This document shows positions 12,209 through 22,131 of a stretch of DNA of 64,000 nucleotides, piece after piece. Each line of letters begins with the position of its first letter. Position 1 is the stretch's first letter. The notes beneath the pieces were generated by a model. That model worked only from the letters and a program-made list of their open reading frames with translations. It ran no database searches and was not told the origin of the DNA. This stretch comes from Auanema rhodensis (Eukaryota > Nematoda > Chromadorea > Rhabditida > Rhabditidae), in assembly GCA_964057225.1 (NCBI GenBank), contig OZ059896.1, positions 18,906,501 to 18,970,500 of the forward strand, in the 5' to 3' direction. The translations under genes were made by a program, and so were the position numbers.

Positions 12209-12281
12209 GGCCTTGTGGCCTAATGGATAAGGCGTCAGACTTCGGATCCGAAGATTGTAGGTTCGAGTCCTGCCAGGGTCG
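12209..12281 (+). tRNA. tRNA-Arg (TCG), G29A variant
   Basis: G29A with AAATGG 5' flank; anticodon 12242-12244. Confidence 0.88.
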
Positions 12282-12585
12282 TTATTTTTTGTTTCAAAAC
12301 AATCAATACCTGATAGTTTACATGTTTTATTCTGTATTATCTCATACAATTGAAAAAAATACTAGCAATAAAACAAATTCAGTGATAATATTCTCGAAAA
12401 TGTTCCTATTCAGAGTGAGAAAATATCAAAAATTTCCCGAAGGTTTTCTCATAAGGTACTAAAATAAAAGTATTATTTCATATTATTATTTTTTCAGACC
12501 TAGAATCGATAAAAAAAATCAACTACATTTTAGTGTGTTACTGGGTTGGGTTATACAAATTGTCTAATTTGAATGCGATTTAAAT

Positions 12586-12658
12586 GGCCTTGTGGCCTAA
12601 TGGATAAGGCGTCAGACTTCGGATCCGAAGATTGTAGGTTCGAGTCCTGCCAGGGTCG
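12586..12658 (+). tRNA. tRNA-Arg (TCG), G29A variant
   Basis: G29A with AAATGG 5' flank; anticodon 12619-12621. The terminator is shortened to T5 by a T-to-C change. Confidence 0.88.
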
Positions 12659-12963
12659 TTATTTTTCGTTTCAAAACAATCAATACCTGATAGTTTACAT
12701 GTTTTATTCTGTATTATCTCATACAATTGAAAAAAATACTAGCAATAAAACAAATTCAGTGATAATATTCTCGAAAATGTTCCTATTCAGAGTGAGAAAA
12801 TATCTAAAATTTCCCGAAGGTTTTCTCATAAGGCACTAAAATAAAAGTATTATTTCATATTATCATTTTTTCAGACCTAGAATCGAGACCAAAAAAACCA
12901 CTACATTTTAGTGAGTTACTGGGTTGGGTTATACAAATTGTCTAATTAGAATGCGATATACAT

Positions 12964-13036
12964 GGCCTTGTGGCCTAATGGATAAGGCGTCGGACTTCGG
13001 ATCCGAAAATTGTAGGTTCGAGTCCTGCCAGGGTCG
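12964..13036 (+). tRNA. tRNA-Arg (TCG), variable-loop change
   Basis: G45A in the variable loop (AAATT); stems and anticodon 12997-12999 intact. Confidence 0.93.
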
Positions 13037-13340
13037 TTATTTTTTGTTTTAAAAAAATCATTACCTGATAGTTTACATGTTTTATTCTGTATTATCTCAT
13101 ACAATTGAAAAAAATACTAGCAGTAAAACAAATGCAGTGATAATATTCTCGAGGATGTTCCTATTCAGAGTGCGAAAGTATCAAAAATTTCCCGAAGGTT
13201 TTCTCATAAGGTATTAAAATAAAAGTATTATTTCATATTATTATTTTTCCAGACCTAGAATCGATAAAAAAAATCAAGTACATTTTAGTGAGTTACTGGG
13301 TTGGGTTATACAAATTGTCTAATTTGAATGCGATTTACAT

Positions 13341-13413
13341 GGCCTTGTGGCCTAATGGATAAGGCGTCGGACTTCGGATCCGAAGATTGTAGGTTCGAGT
13401 CCTGCCAGGGTCG
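13341..13413 (+). tRNA. tRNA-Arg (TCG)
   Basis: Consensus copy, anticodon 13374-13376. Last copy of block A; its 3' spacer is interrupted at 13658 by the first LTR element. Confidence 0.97.
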
Positions 13414-13812
13414 TTATTTTTTGTTTTAAAAAAATCATTACCTGATAGTTTACATGTTTTATTCTGTATTATCTCATACAATTGAAAAAAATACTAGCAG
13501 TAAAACAAATGCAGTGATAATATTCTCGAGAATGTTCCTATTCAGAGTGAGAAAATATCAAAAATTTCCCGAAGGTTTTCTCATAAGGTACTAAAATAAA
13601 AGTATTATTTCATATTATTATTTTTTCAGACCTAGAATCGATAAAAAAAATCAACTACTGTTACATACATATCTCAAAGGAAAGAAGCTGACCATGGCAG
13701 CTGCTATTATTAAACTAATGCAGATAGTTTTTAAGCAATTCTGAGAATATTCTAGATGCACTTTTTATAAGCTTTGTAACAATTTGTGTAAACTGAGTAG
13801 GAGTTGTATGGA

Positions 13813-13820
13813 TATATAAA
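13813..13820 (+). promoter_or_regulatory. TATA box in the 5' LTR
   Basis: TATATAAA about 155 bp into the LTR and 129 bp ahead of AATAAA, the usual order for U3 promoter, R and polyadenylation signal. The copy in the 3' LTR is at 16821-16828. Confidence 0.7.
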
Positions 13821-13841
13821 CCTGAGTCCTCAAGACTCAGG
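13821..13841 (+). other. Hairpin at the predicted transcript start
   Basis: CCTGAGTC and GACTCAGG form a perfect 8-bp stem around loop CTCAA, directly after the TATA box. With initiation 25-30 bp downstream of TATA, the start would fall near the 3' arm. The 3' LTR carries the same structure at 16829-16849. Confidence 0.6.
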
Positions 13842-13948
13842 CATCTCATTATCTCCTTATCTCATTATCTTACTTTCTCTTTATCTTCTTTATATTCTCT
13901 TTCTTAACTCTAGCTTTAATCTTTGTATAATTATATTATAATGCGAAC

Positions 13949-13954
13949 AATAAA
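13949..13954 (+). promoter_or_regulatory. Polyadenylation signal AATAAA in the LTR
   Basis: Canonical hexamer. The copy at 16957-16962 in the 3' LTR would be the one used to end the element transcript. Confidence 0.6.
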
Positions 13955-14083
13955 CCTTTATATATTTCATCTCTTGTTTCTTATTTCACCTTACATTACA
14001 CACTTATATTTAAAATCATAATCATCGTCTCATAGTCTGTTTGGATATCTCAACTTGGAACCATTGAGAATCTAAATGGAACG

Positions 14084-14101
14084 TGGAGGTTCCACCGAGA
14101 T
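14084..14101 (+). other. Primer-binding site for tRNA-Gln
   Basis: TGGAGGTTCCACCGAGAT starts immediately after the 5' LTR. It is complementary over 18 nt to the 3' end (including CCA) of the conserved animal tRNA-Gln, as I recall that tRNA; the primer gene is not in this window. The first 13 nt are identical in the 11.5-kb element. Confidence 0.8.
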
Positions 14102-15248
14102 CCTTCCTTTTGGACAGGATCTCGTAAAGGAACTCAAGCGCTACCGTCTACATCTCTTATTCAATTAAAAATCTTATCTCTCTCTTAAAGTTAGCTTATA
14201 ATATTTTCTTAAAAACTCTAAAACTTTTCTATTAAAAATTATATCCAAAAACTCTTTACAAAAACTCAGTTTTCCATTCATTATATTCTCATAAATCATT
14301 TTCAATTATTCATAAGAGTACTTATATCATTTATCATTCTCTCTATCCAAAATCCTATATACGAAAATTATTCAAATTCAATAATTAACTTTTCTAAGAA
14401 TTATAAGTTTATTTTCACATTTTTTGAACAAAAATAGTTAAGTTCTTTATAAAATTAATTTAGAATTAAGAAATAAAAAAAAAAAAAAAAAAAAAAAAGA
14501 ATATTGCTTCTATACCTCTCAATCTTAATCATCTTATCATACCATATTCTTAATTTCTTTATGTTCGTTTATAAAACTATTATTCTTATACTACTACACT
14601 GTATTCTCATAAACCCACCCCTTCCCCCCCCCCCCCCCGTTATTTCATAAGCAAGAAATCCCGTGTTAAACACGACAGTAAAAATATTTATTAGGCGCAG
14701 CGTATCCAAATTCCGATTACCTTAGCACCTGAAAATACGAAAAATAATTAAATTAATCAATAAGTTTTAACTCATACGCAAAAACCATCCCCCCCCTCGT
14801 TAAGAATAATGCCAAACACTCAAGAGACTCGAGCGGAGGCCGACACTCAGGATAAGACGTACGCCCCATGAAATAATTAGAGAATTTTTGAATTGAAATC
14901 TGCCCCACATTGATATAAATAATAAGAGTGGTCTCGCCATCATAGAGTCAGGGAGCAGGATGCAGAAGGCAGCTGACATACCTGTGACTCAGATAGGTTA
15001 ATGAGGTCTGGGAAAATGAAATGATTGCGAAAATTCTATTTTGTATCCTTGTCCCAAAAGACTGGCGAACTATTAACTTTCATTTCATGCCTTTTTCACA
15101 ATATAGAACTTGTCCCTTCGAAAAGGCACACTAGTTTCAAACCTGTGTTAGACCCGGACGAGCTATATTGGTAAAGAGATTACTTGCAAGACTAGCTACC
15201 TTCATAAGAATCGCGCACACAAACCCAACATTATTCTTTACGTTTTTC
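14102..15248. other. Interior 5' region of the 3.4-kb element, no gene
   Basis: No ATG-initiated ORF of useful length. It contains an A-run of about 24 at 14475-14498 and a C-run of 15 at 14624-14638, with two smaller C tracts nearby. The function is unknown; it probably serves as leader and packaging sequence. Confidence 0.5.
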
Positions 15249-15259
15249 TATATATAAAA
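15249..15259 (+). promoter_or_regulatory. Possible internal TATA box ahead of the first small ORF
   Basis: TATATATAAAA, 51 bp before the ATG at 15310. A pyrimidine-rich TTTCCTTACAG at 15290-15300 could instead be a 3' splice site. Confidence 0.35.
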
Positions 15260-15309
15260 TTATTTTGGCACACGTTGGATATAACAAATTTCCTTACAGG
15301 ATACCAACG

Positions 15310-15645
15310 ATGCTGCCCAATACTGGTCCAAAACCTCCGCTGGACCCTGCTGCCACTTCAAATATTATAAGAAGAAAAAGACAACCGCCCGCAACATATT
15401 CTCCCCCCTCTGCAAAACAAGCGAAGTTAAGCATTAAAACAAAGTCAATGGTAATACATACCCCAAGACATCGCGGCATTCAAAATCAATTCACCAATCC
15501 CAAATCACATGAAAAAACGAAGAAACAAAAAACAGACATAGTCGAAAGAAACACCTTAGAAAAGAAAATTATCCCAAACATTAAACCTATTCCTAAAAAC
15601 ATAGCAAAACAAAGGAGAACAAGTACGAAACTTTTAATTAACTAA
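15310..15645 (+). CDS. Unidentified basic protein of the 3.4-kb element (111 aa)
   Basis: I do not recognise this protein. The frame is open from 15265, but the first ATG is at 15310, giving 111 residues. The product is strongly basic and proline-rich at its N-terminus, with an RRKRQ cluster like a nuclear-localisation or nucleic-acid-binding signal and Lys/Arg spread through the C-terminal half. It has no Cys/His zinc knuckle, catalytic motif, signal peptide or membrane segment. A TATA-like sequence lies 51 bp upstream. It could be a remnant of a basic gag or nucleocapsid domain, a protein acquired by the element, or a chance ORF. Confidence that it is expressed is low. Confidence 0.4.
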   Translation: MLPNTGPKPPLDPAATSNIIRRKRQPPATYSPPSAKQAKLSIKTKSMVIHTPRHRGIQNQFTNPKSHEKTKKQKTDIVERNTLEKKIIPNIKPIPKNIAKQRRTSTKLLIN

Positions 15646-15784
15646 CAAAAATCGTAGAATTGTAAAAATAATTTTTCTTTCTTTCGTATAGTACATTAAA
15701 CATAAGACATAGATCAAAAACCACCGAAATTCTAATTTCTATCCTTTAATTTTAACAAATTGTAACAATCACTGAAAAACAAAC
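15646..15784. other. Spacer between the two small ORFs
   Basis: AT-rich; no feature seen beyond the TATA sequence at its downstream edge. Confidence 0.4.
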
Positions 15785-15793
15785 TATATAAAG
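15785..15793 (+). promoter_or_regulatory. Possible internal TATA box ahead of the second small ORF
   Basis: TATATAAAG, 56 bp before the ATG at 15841. The spacing resembles that of the TATA-like box upstream of the first small ORF. Confidence 0.45.
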
Positions 15794-15840
15794 AGAAAAT
15801 TTTGATAGAGAAAAATTCAATAACACTTTTCTTACTCAAA

Positions 15841-16485
15841 ATGACCTCCTCTCTCGCCAACGTCACACTCTCTACATTCCTCGCAACTCCAACACCACTG
15901 GTCCCTCTAGCGACCACTATTGAACAAGAATGGATAGAGGTAGAAAACCTTCGTGAAGGTCTTCTACCTATCAACTGCATGAAGCCCAACTTAGGACCAA
16001 TAATAAGCCTCCAAACGAGCAAATTGGAAAAGAAGACACAGCACATCCTATTTATGATGGAACTATTGGAGGAGAAAACCAAAAACTATAAGGATCACGA
16101 TCTGAAGGAGCTTCGCCAGCATCAAAAGAAATGGACAGAAGGATGTTCTCTCAGCCAGAAAGAGAACAGAATCCGAAACATAATGCTGGGACAACCCGCC
16201 AGAACGCAGACCACAGCTGACATCTACAAAGCAATGCCGACATGGACAACACAGATGACACAACAAGCTGTAGGAAATAGCGGAACCGAAGAAGAAGCAT
16301 CGTGGATAGAGATAGGGCAAGACCTATCAGTAGTAATCAAAAAACTACTGACAAAAAGGACTACCAACATGTCCGCATCAAAAAGTAAGGCAAAAGCAGT
16401 TAGCCAAACCATCAGAACAATGGAGCTGCTTGGACTAGCATCAATGACGGAAATGATCCAGGAAATTGACCAACTGGCGGATTAA
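15841..16485 (+). CDS. Unidentified acidic/helical protein of the 3.4-kb element (214 aa)
   Basis: Not recognised. The frame opens upstream of 15802 without an ATG. The ATG at 15841 has A at -3 and a TATA box 56 bp upstream, and gives 214 residues. The middle is rich in Glu, Lys, Gln and Leu (about residues 55-110) and looks alpha-helical. There is a short acidic EEEASWIEI segment near residue 145 and a Lys/Ser-rich stretch near 175-190. No zinc knuckle, protease DSG, RT or integrase motif, signal peptide or membrane segment is visible. It sits where gag would be, so a degenerate or highly diverged structural protein is possible; an acquired host gene is the alternative. The intact frame between nearly identical LTRs suggests it is not long dead. 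Confidence 0.45.
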   Translation: MTSSLANVTLSTFLATPTPLVPLATTIEQEWIEVENLREGLLPINCMKPNLGPIISLQTSKLEKKTQHILFMMELLEEKTKNYKDHDLKELRQHQKKWTEGCSLSQKENRIRNIMLGQPARTQTTADIYKAMPTWTTQMTQQAVGNSGTEEEASWIEIGQDLSVVIKKLLTKRTTNMSASKSKAKAVSQTIRTMELLGLASMTEMIQEIDQLAD

Positions 16486-16660
16486 AGAAGAGAGGAAAGG
16501 TTTAAATCATTTATAAAATTCTATCTCTTAAAATTTTTTCTCTTTATCAATAGTTTGTTGAAAAATTTGCTTTATCTCATGCCATTTTTTTTAGTTTTTA
16601 TTTTTCTCTCTTAATTATTATTTGCATATAACAGCTGAGGTCAGCTGACTTGTATCCGTT
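16486..16660. other. 3' non-coding part of the 3.4-kb element
   Basis: T-rich, no ORF. It ends at the GGGG purine run at 16661-16664 that precedes the LTR. Confidence 0.4.
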
Positions 16661-16666
16661 GGGGCA
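16661..16666 (+). other. Polypurine-tract position of the 3.4-kb element
   Basis: GGGGCA immediately before the 3' LTR. Short for a polypurine tract; assigned mainly by position. Confidence 0.4.
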
Positions 16667-17091
16667 TGTTACATACATATCTCAAAGGAAAGCAGCTGAC
16701 CATGGCAGCTGCTATTATTAAACTAATGCAGATAGTTTTTAAGCAATTCTGAGAATATTCTAGATGCACTTTTTATAAGCTTTGTAACAATTTGTGTAAA
16801 CTGAGTAGGAGTTGTATGGATATATAAACCTGAGTCCTCAAGACTCAGGCATCTCATTATCTCCTTATCTCATTATCTTACTTTCTCTTTATCTTCTTTA
16901 TATTCTCTTTCTTAACTCTAGCTTTAATCTTTGTATAATTATATTATAATGCGAACAATAAACCTTTATATATTTCATCTCTTGTTTCTTATTTCACCTT
17001 ACATTACACACTTATATTTAAAATCATAATCATCGTCTCATAGTCTGTTTGGATATCTCAACTTGGAATCATTGAGAATCTATATGGAACG
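16667..17091 (+). repeat. 3' LTR of the 3.4-kb element
   Basis: 425 bp, near-identical to 13659-14083. It contains GCAGCTG and CAGCTGC arms around ACCATGG, which the 5' copy has lost through one substitution. Confidence 0.95.
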
Positions 17092-17154
17092 CTACATTTT
17101 AGTGAGTTACTGGGTTGGGTTATACAAATTGTCTAATTAGAATGCGATTTACAT

Positions 17155-17227
17155 GGCCTTGTGGCCTAATGGATAAGGCGTCGGACTTCGGATCCGAAGA
17201 TTGTAGGTTCGAGTCCTGCCAGGGTCG
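17155..17227 (+). tRNA. tRNA-Arg (TCG)
   Basis: Consensus copy, anticodon 17188-17190. It starts 63 bp after the end of the LTR element. Confidence 0.97.
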
Positions 17228-17531
17228 TTATTTTTTGTTTTAAAAAAATCATTACCTGATAAATTACATGTTTTATTCTGTATTATCTCATACAATTGAA
17301 AAAAATACTAGCAATAAAACAAATGCAGTGATAATATTCTCGAAAATGTTCCTATTCAGAGTGAGAAAATATCAAAAATTTCCCGAAGGTTTTCTCATAA
17401 GGTACTAAAATAAAAGTATTATTTCATATTATTATTTTTTCAGACCTAGAATTGATAAAAAAAATCAACTACATTTTAGTGAGTTACTGGGTTGGGTTAT
17501 ACAAATTGTCAAATTAGAATGCGATTTACAT

Positions 17532-17604
17532 GGCCTTGTGGCCTAATGGATAAGGCGTCGGACTTCGGATCCGAAGATTGTAGGTTCGAGTCCTGCCAGG
17601 GTCG
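17532..17604 (+). tRNA. tRNA-Arg (TCG)
   Basis: Consensus copy, anticodon 17565-17567; next at +376. Confidence 0.97.
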
Positions 17605-17907
17605 TTATTTTTTGTTTTAAAAAATCATTACCTGATAGTTTACATGTTTTATTCTGTATTATCTCATACAATTGAAAAAAATACTAGCAATAAAACAAAT
17701 GCAGTGATAATATTCTCGAAAATGTTCCTATTCAGAGTGAGAAAATATCAAAAATTTCCCGAAGGTTTTCTCATAAGGTACTAAAATAAAAGTATTATTT
17801 CATATTATTTTTTTTTCAGACCTAGAATCGATAAAAAAAATCAAATACATTTTAGTGAGTTACTGGGTTGGGTTATACAAATTGTCTAATTTGAATGCGA
17901 TTTAAAT

Positions 17908-17980
17908 GGCCTTGTGGCCTAATGGATAAGGCGTCAGACTTCGGATCCGAAGATTGTAGGTTCGAGTCCTGCCAGGGTCG
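17908..17980 (+). tRNA. tRNA-Arg (TCG), G29A variant
   Basis: G29A with AAATGG flank; anticodon 17941-17943; T5 terminator. Confidence 0.88.
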
Positions 17981-18285
17981 TTATTTTTGGTTTCAAAACA
18001 ATCAATACCTGATAGTTTACATGTTTTATTCTGTATTATCTCATACAATTGAAAAAAATACTAGCAATAAAACAAATTCAGTGATAATATTCTCGAAAAT
18101 GTTCCTATTCAGAGTGAGAAAATATCTAAAATTTCCCGAAGGTTTTCTCATAAGGTACTGAAATAAAAGTATTATTTCATATTATTATTTTTTCAGACCT
18201 AGAATCGAGACCAAAAAAACCACTACATTTTAGTGAGTTCCTGGGTTGGGTTATACAAATTGTCTAATAAGAATGCGATTTACAT

Positions 18286-18358
18286 GGCCTTGTGGCCTAA
18301 TGGATAAGGCGTCGGACTTCGGATCCGAAGATTGTAGGTTCGAGTCCTGCCAGGGTCG
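18286..18358 (+). tRNA. tRNA-Arg (TCG)
   Basis: Consensus copy, anticodon 18319-18321; next at +379 because of two extra A residues in the spacer. Confidence 0.97.
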
Positions 18359-18664
18359 TTATTTTTTGTTTTAAAAAAAAATCATTACCTGATAGTTTAC
18401 ATGTTTTATTCTGTATTATCTCATACAATTGAAAAAAATACTAGCAGTAAAACAAATGCAGTGATAATATTCTCGAGAATGTTCCTATTCAGAGTGAGAA
18501 AATATCAAAAATTTCCCGAAGGTTTTCTCATAAGGTACTAAAATAAAAGTATTATTTCATATTATTATTTTTTCAGACCTAGAATCGATAAAAAAAATCA
18601 ACTACATTTTAGTGAGTTACTGGGTTGGGTTATACAAATTGTCTAATTTGAATGCGATTTAAAT

Positions 18665-18737
18665 GGCCTTGTGGCCTAATGGATAAGGCGTCAGACTTCG
18701 GATCCGAAGATTGTAGGTTCGAGTCCTGCCAGGGTCG
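18665..18737 (+). tRNA. tRNA-Arg (TCG), G29A variant
   Basis: G29A; anticodon 18698-18700. Its 3' spacer has a small deletion (TACAACAATAAA) shared with the copy at 21304. Confidence 0.88.
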
Positions 18738-19039
18738 TTATTTTTTGTTTCAAAACAATCAATACCTGATAGTTTACATGTTTTATTCTGTATTATCTCA
18801 TACAATTGAAAAAAATACAACAATAAAACAAATTCAGTGATAATATTCTCGAAAATGTTCCTATTCAGAGTGAGAAAATATCAAAAATTTCCCGAAGGTT
18901 TTCTCATAAGGTACTAAAATAAAAGTATTATTTCATATTATTATTTTTTCAGACCTAGAATCGATAAAAAAATCAACTACATTTTAGTGAGTTACTGGGT
19001 TGGGTTATACAAATTGTCTAATTTGAATGCGATTTTAAT

Positions 19040-19112
19040 GGCCTTGTGGCCTAATGGATAAGGCGTCAGACTTCGGATCCGAAGATTGTAGGTTCGAGTC
19101 CTGCCAGGGTCG
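19040..19112 (+). tRNA. tRNA-Arg (TCG), G29A variant
   Basis: G29A; 5' flank TTTTAATGG; anticodon 19073-19075. Confidence 0.88.
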
Positions 19113-19417
19113 TTATTTTTTGTTTCAAAACAATCAATACCTGATAGTTTACTTGTTTTATTCTGTATTATCTCATACAATTGAAAAAAATACTAGCAAT
19201 AAAACAAATTCAGTGATAATATTCTCGAAAATGTTCCTATTCAGAGTGAGAAAATATCTAAAATTTCCCTAAGGTTTTCTCATAAGGTACTAAAATAAAA
19301 GTATTATTTCATATTATCATTTTTTCAGACCTAGAATCGAGACCAAAAAAATCACTACATTTTAGTGAGTTACTGGGTTGGGTTATACAAATTGTCTAAT
19401 TTGAATGCTATTTACAT

Positions 19418-19490
19418 GGCCTTGTGGCCTAATGGATAAGGCGTCGGTCTTCGGATCCGGAGATTGTAGGTTCGAGTCCTGCCAGGGTCG
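19418..19490 (+). tRNA. tRNA-Arg (TCG), damaged anticodon stem
   Basis: A31T and A43G: the stem reads TCGGT/TCCGG, with a T-T mismatch next to the loop and a T-G closing wobble. Anticodon 19451-19453 unchanged. Probably poor function. Confidence 0.8.
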
Positions 19491-19794
19491 TTATTTTTTG
19501 TTTTAAAAAAATCATTACCTGATAAATTACATGTTTTATTCTGTATTATCTCATACAATTGAAAAAAATACTAGCAATAAAACAAATGCAGTGATAATAT
19601 TCTCGAAAATGTTCCTATTCAGAGTGAGAAAATATCAAAAATTTCCCGAAGGTTTTCTCATAAGGTACTAAAATAAAAGTATTATTTCATATTATTATTT
19701 TTTCAGACCTAGAATTGATAAAAAAAATCAACTACATTTTAGTGAGTTACTGGGTTGGGTTATACAAATTGTCTAATTTGAATGCGATTTAAAT

Positions 19795-19867
19795 GGCCTT
19801 GTGGGCTAATGGATAAGGCGTCAGACTTCGGATCCGAAGATTGTAGGTTCGAGTCCTGCCAGGGTCG
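19795..19867 (+). tRNA. tRNA-Arg (TCG), G29A plus C11G
   Basis: C11G breaks the D stem and the conserved Y of the A box (TGGGCTAATGG), in addition to G29A. Anticodon 19828-19830. Likely impaired in transcription and folding. Confidence 0.78.
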
Positions 19868-20171
19868 TTATTTTTTAATTTAAAAAAATCATTACCTGAT
19901 AGTTTACATGTTTTATTCTGTATTATCTCATACAATTGAAAAAAATACTAGCAGTAAAACAAATGCAGTGATAATATTCTCGAGAATGTTCCTATTCAGA
20001 GTGAGAAAATATCAAAAATTTCCCGAAGGTTTTCTCATAAGGTACTAAAATAAAAGTATTATTTCATATTATTATTTTTTCAGACCTAGAATTGATAAAA
20101 AAAATCAACTACATTTTAGTGAGTTACTGGGTTGGGTTATACAAATTGTCTAATTTGAATGCGATTTAAAT

Positions 20172-20244
20172 GGCCTTGTGGCCTAATGGATAAGGCGTCA
20201 GACTTCGGATCCGAAGATTGTAGGTTCGAGACCTGCCAGGGTCG
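20172..20244 (+). tRNA. tRNA-Arg (TCG), G29A plus T60A
   Basis: T60A alters the B box to GGTTCGAGACC, together with G29A. Anticodon 20205-20207. TFIIIC binding may be weakened. Confidence 0.8.
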
Positions 20245-20549
20245 TTATTTTTTGTTTTAAAAAAATCATTACCTGATAGTTTACATGTTTTATTCTGTAT
20301 TATCTCATACAATTGAAAAAAATACTAGCAGTAAAACAAATGCAGTGATAATATTCTCGAGAATGTTCCTATACAGAGTGAGAAAATATCAAAAATTTCC
20401 CGAAGGTTTTCTCAGAAGGTACTGAAATAAAAGTATTATTTCATATTATTATTTTTTCAGACCTAGAATCGAGACCAAAAAAACCACTACATTTTAGTGA
20501 GTTACTGGGTTGGGTTATACAAATTGTCTAATTAGAATGCGATTTACAT

Positions 20550-20622
20550 GGCCTTGTGGCCTAATGGATAAGGCGTCGGACTTCGGATCCGAAGATTGTA
20601 GGTTCGAGTCCTGCCAGGGTCG
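20550..20622 (+). tRNA. tRNA-Arg (TCG)
   Basis: Consensus copy, anticodon 20583-20585; next at +377. Confidence 0.97.
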
Positions 20623-20926
20623 TTATTTTTTGTTTTAAAAAAATCATTACCTGATAAATTACATGTTTTATTCTGTATTATCTCATACAATTGAAAAAAA
20701 TACTAGCAATAAAACAAATGCAGTGATAATATTCTCGAAAATGTTCCTATTCAGAGTGAGAAAATATCAAAAATTTCCCGAAGGTTTTCTCATAAGGTAC
20801 TAAAATAAAAGTATTATTTCATATTATTTTTTTTTCAGACCTAGAATCGATAAAAAAAATCAAATACATTTTAGTGAGTTACTGGGTTGGGTTATACAAA
20901 TTGTCTAATTTGAATGCGATTTAAAT

Positions 20927-20999
20927 GGCCTTGTGGCCTAATGGATAAGGCGTCAGACTTCGGATCCGAAGATTGTAGGTTCGAGTCCTGCCAGGGTCG
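20927..20999 (+). tRNA. tRNA-Arg (TCG), G29A variant
   Basis: G29A; anticodon 20960-20962. Confidence 0.88.
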
Positions 21000-21303
21000 T
21001 TATTTTTTGTTTTAAAAAAATCATTACCTGATAGTTTACATGTTTTATTCTGTATTATCTCATACAATTGAAAAAAATACTAGCAGTAAAACAAATGCAG
21101 TGATAATATTCTCGAGAATGTTCCTATTCAGAGTGAGAAAATATCAAAAATTTCCCGAAGGTTTTCTCATAAGGTACTAAAATAAAAGTATTATTTCATA
21201 TTATTATTTTTTCAGACCTAGAATCGATAAAAAAAATCAACTACATTTTAGTGAGTTACTGGGTTGGGTTATACAAATTGTCTAATTTGAATGCGATTTA
21301 AAT

Positions 21304-21376
21304 GGCCTTGTGGCCTAATGGATAAGGCGTCAGACTTCGGATCCGAAGATTGTAGGTTCGAGTCCTGCCAGGGTCG
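21304..21376 (+). tRNA. tRNA-Arg (TCG), G29A variant
   Basis: G29A; anticodon 21337-21339; spacer deletion as after 18665. Confidence 0.88.
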
Positions 21377-21680
21377 TTATTTTTTGTTTCAAAACAATCA
21401 ATACCTGATAGTTTACATGTTTTATTCTGTATTATCTCATACAATTGAAAAAAATACAACAATAAAACAAATTCAGTGATAATATTCTCGAAAATGTTCC
21501 TATTCAGAGTGAGAAAATATCAAAAATTTCCCGAAGGTTTTCTCATAAGGTACTAAAATAAAAGTATTATTTCATATTATTATTTTTTCAGACCTAGAAT
21601 CGAGACCAAAAAAATCACTACATTTTAGTGAGTTACTGGGTTGGGTTATACAAATTGTCTAATTTGAATGCGATTTAAAT

Positions 21681-21753
21681 GGCCTTGTGGCCTAATGGAT
21701 AAGGCGTCAGACTTCGGATCCGAAGATTGTAGGTTCGAGTCCTGCCAGGGTCG
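21681..21753 (+). tRNA. tRNA-Arg (TCG), G29A variant
   Basis: G29A; anticodon 21714-21716. Confidence 0.88.
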
Positions 21754-22058
21754 TTATTTTTTGTTTTAAAAAAATCATTACCTGATAGTTTACATGTTTT
21801 ATTCTGTATTATCTCATACAATTGAAAAAAATACTAGCAGTAAAACAAATGCAGTGATAATATTCTCGAAAATGTTCCTATTCAGAGTGAGAAAATATCT
21901 AAAATTTCCCGAAGGTTTTCTCATAAGGTACTAAAATAAAAGTATTATTTCATATTATCATTTTTTCAGACCTAGAATCGAGACCAAAAAAATCACTACA
22001 TTTTAGTGAGTTACTGGGTTGGGTTATACAAATTGTCTAATTTGAATGCGATTTAAAT

Positions 22059-22131
22059 GGCCTTGTGGCCTAATGGATAAGGCGTCAGACTTCGGATCCG
22101 AAGATTGTAGGTTCGAGTCCTGCCAGGGTCG
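22059..22131 (+). tRNA. tRNA-Arg (TCG), G29A variant
   Basis: G29A; anticodon 22092-22094. Confidence 0.88.

Larger units (their letters stand above)
1..13658 (+). repeat. tRNA-Arg(TCG) tandem array, block A (36 gene copies)
   Basis: Head-to-tail units of 376-378 bp, each holding one 73-nt tRNA-Arg gene and a spacer of about 304 bp. The gene folds as a cloverleaf: acceptor GGCCTTG/CAGGGTC, D stem GCCT/AGGC, anticodon stem TCGGA/TCCGA with loop CTTCGGA (anticodon TCG), T stem GTAGG/CCTGC, discriminator G73. The 3' CCA is not encoded, as in eukaryotes. A T-run usually begins 4 nt after the gene. The spacer ends in a conserved stretch with TATACAAA about 40 bp before the gene. Spacers are nearly as conserved as the genes, so the array has been homogenised recently. 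The window starts inside a spacer. Block A is cut at 13658 by an LTR element, with CTAC duplicated at the break. Confidence 0.97.
13659..14083 (+). repeat. 5' LTR of the 3.4-kb element
   Basis: 425 bp, from TGTTACATAC to ATGGAACG. It holds TATATAAA at 13813-13820, a perfect hairpin just after it, and AATAAA at 13949-13954. It differs from the 3' LTR near AAGAAGCTG and at two sites close to its 3' end. Confidence 0.95.
13659..17091 (+). mobile_element. Non-autonomous LTR retrotransposon (3.4 kb)
   Basis: Two 425-bp direct LTRs flank a 2.6-kb interior, with CTAC duplicated at 13655-13658 and 17092-17095; the array sequence resumes exactly after it. The LTRs differ at only three positions by eye, so the insertion is young. 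A primer-binding site for tRNA-Gln follows the 5' LTR and a short GGGG purine stretch precedes the 3' LTR. No protease, reverse transcriptase, RNase H or integrase reading frame is present, so mobility must depend on enzymes from another element. Shared GGAACG LTR ends, AATAAACCTTT motif and primer site make the 11.5-kb element downstream, or a relative, the obvious helper candidate. That link is inference. Confidence 0.93.

Noticed and set aside
1602..19180. 62-aa minus-strand ORFs (NNDPGRTRTYNLRIRS and so on) at 1602, 9144 and 18992
   Set aside because: Antisense reading of the tRNA gene; present only where base changes in the 3' flank remove a stop.
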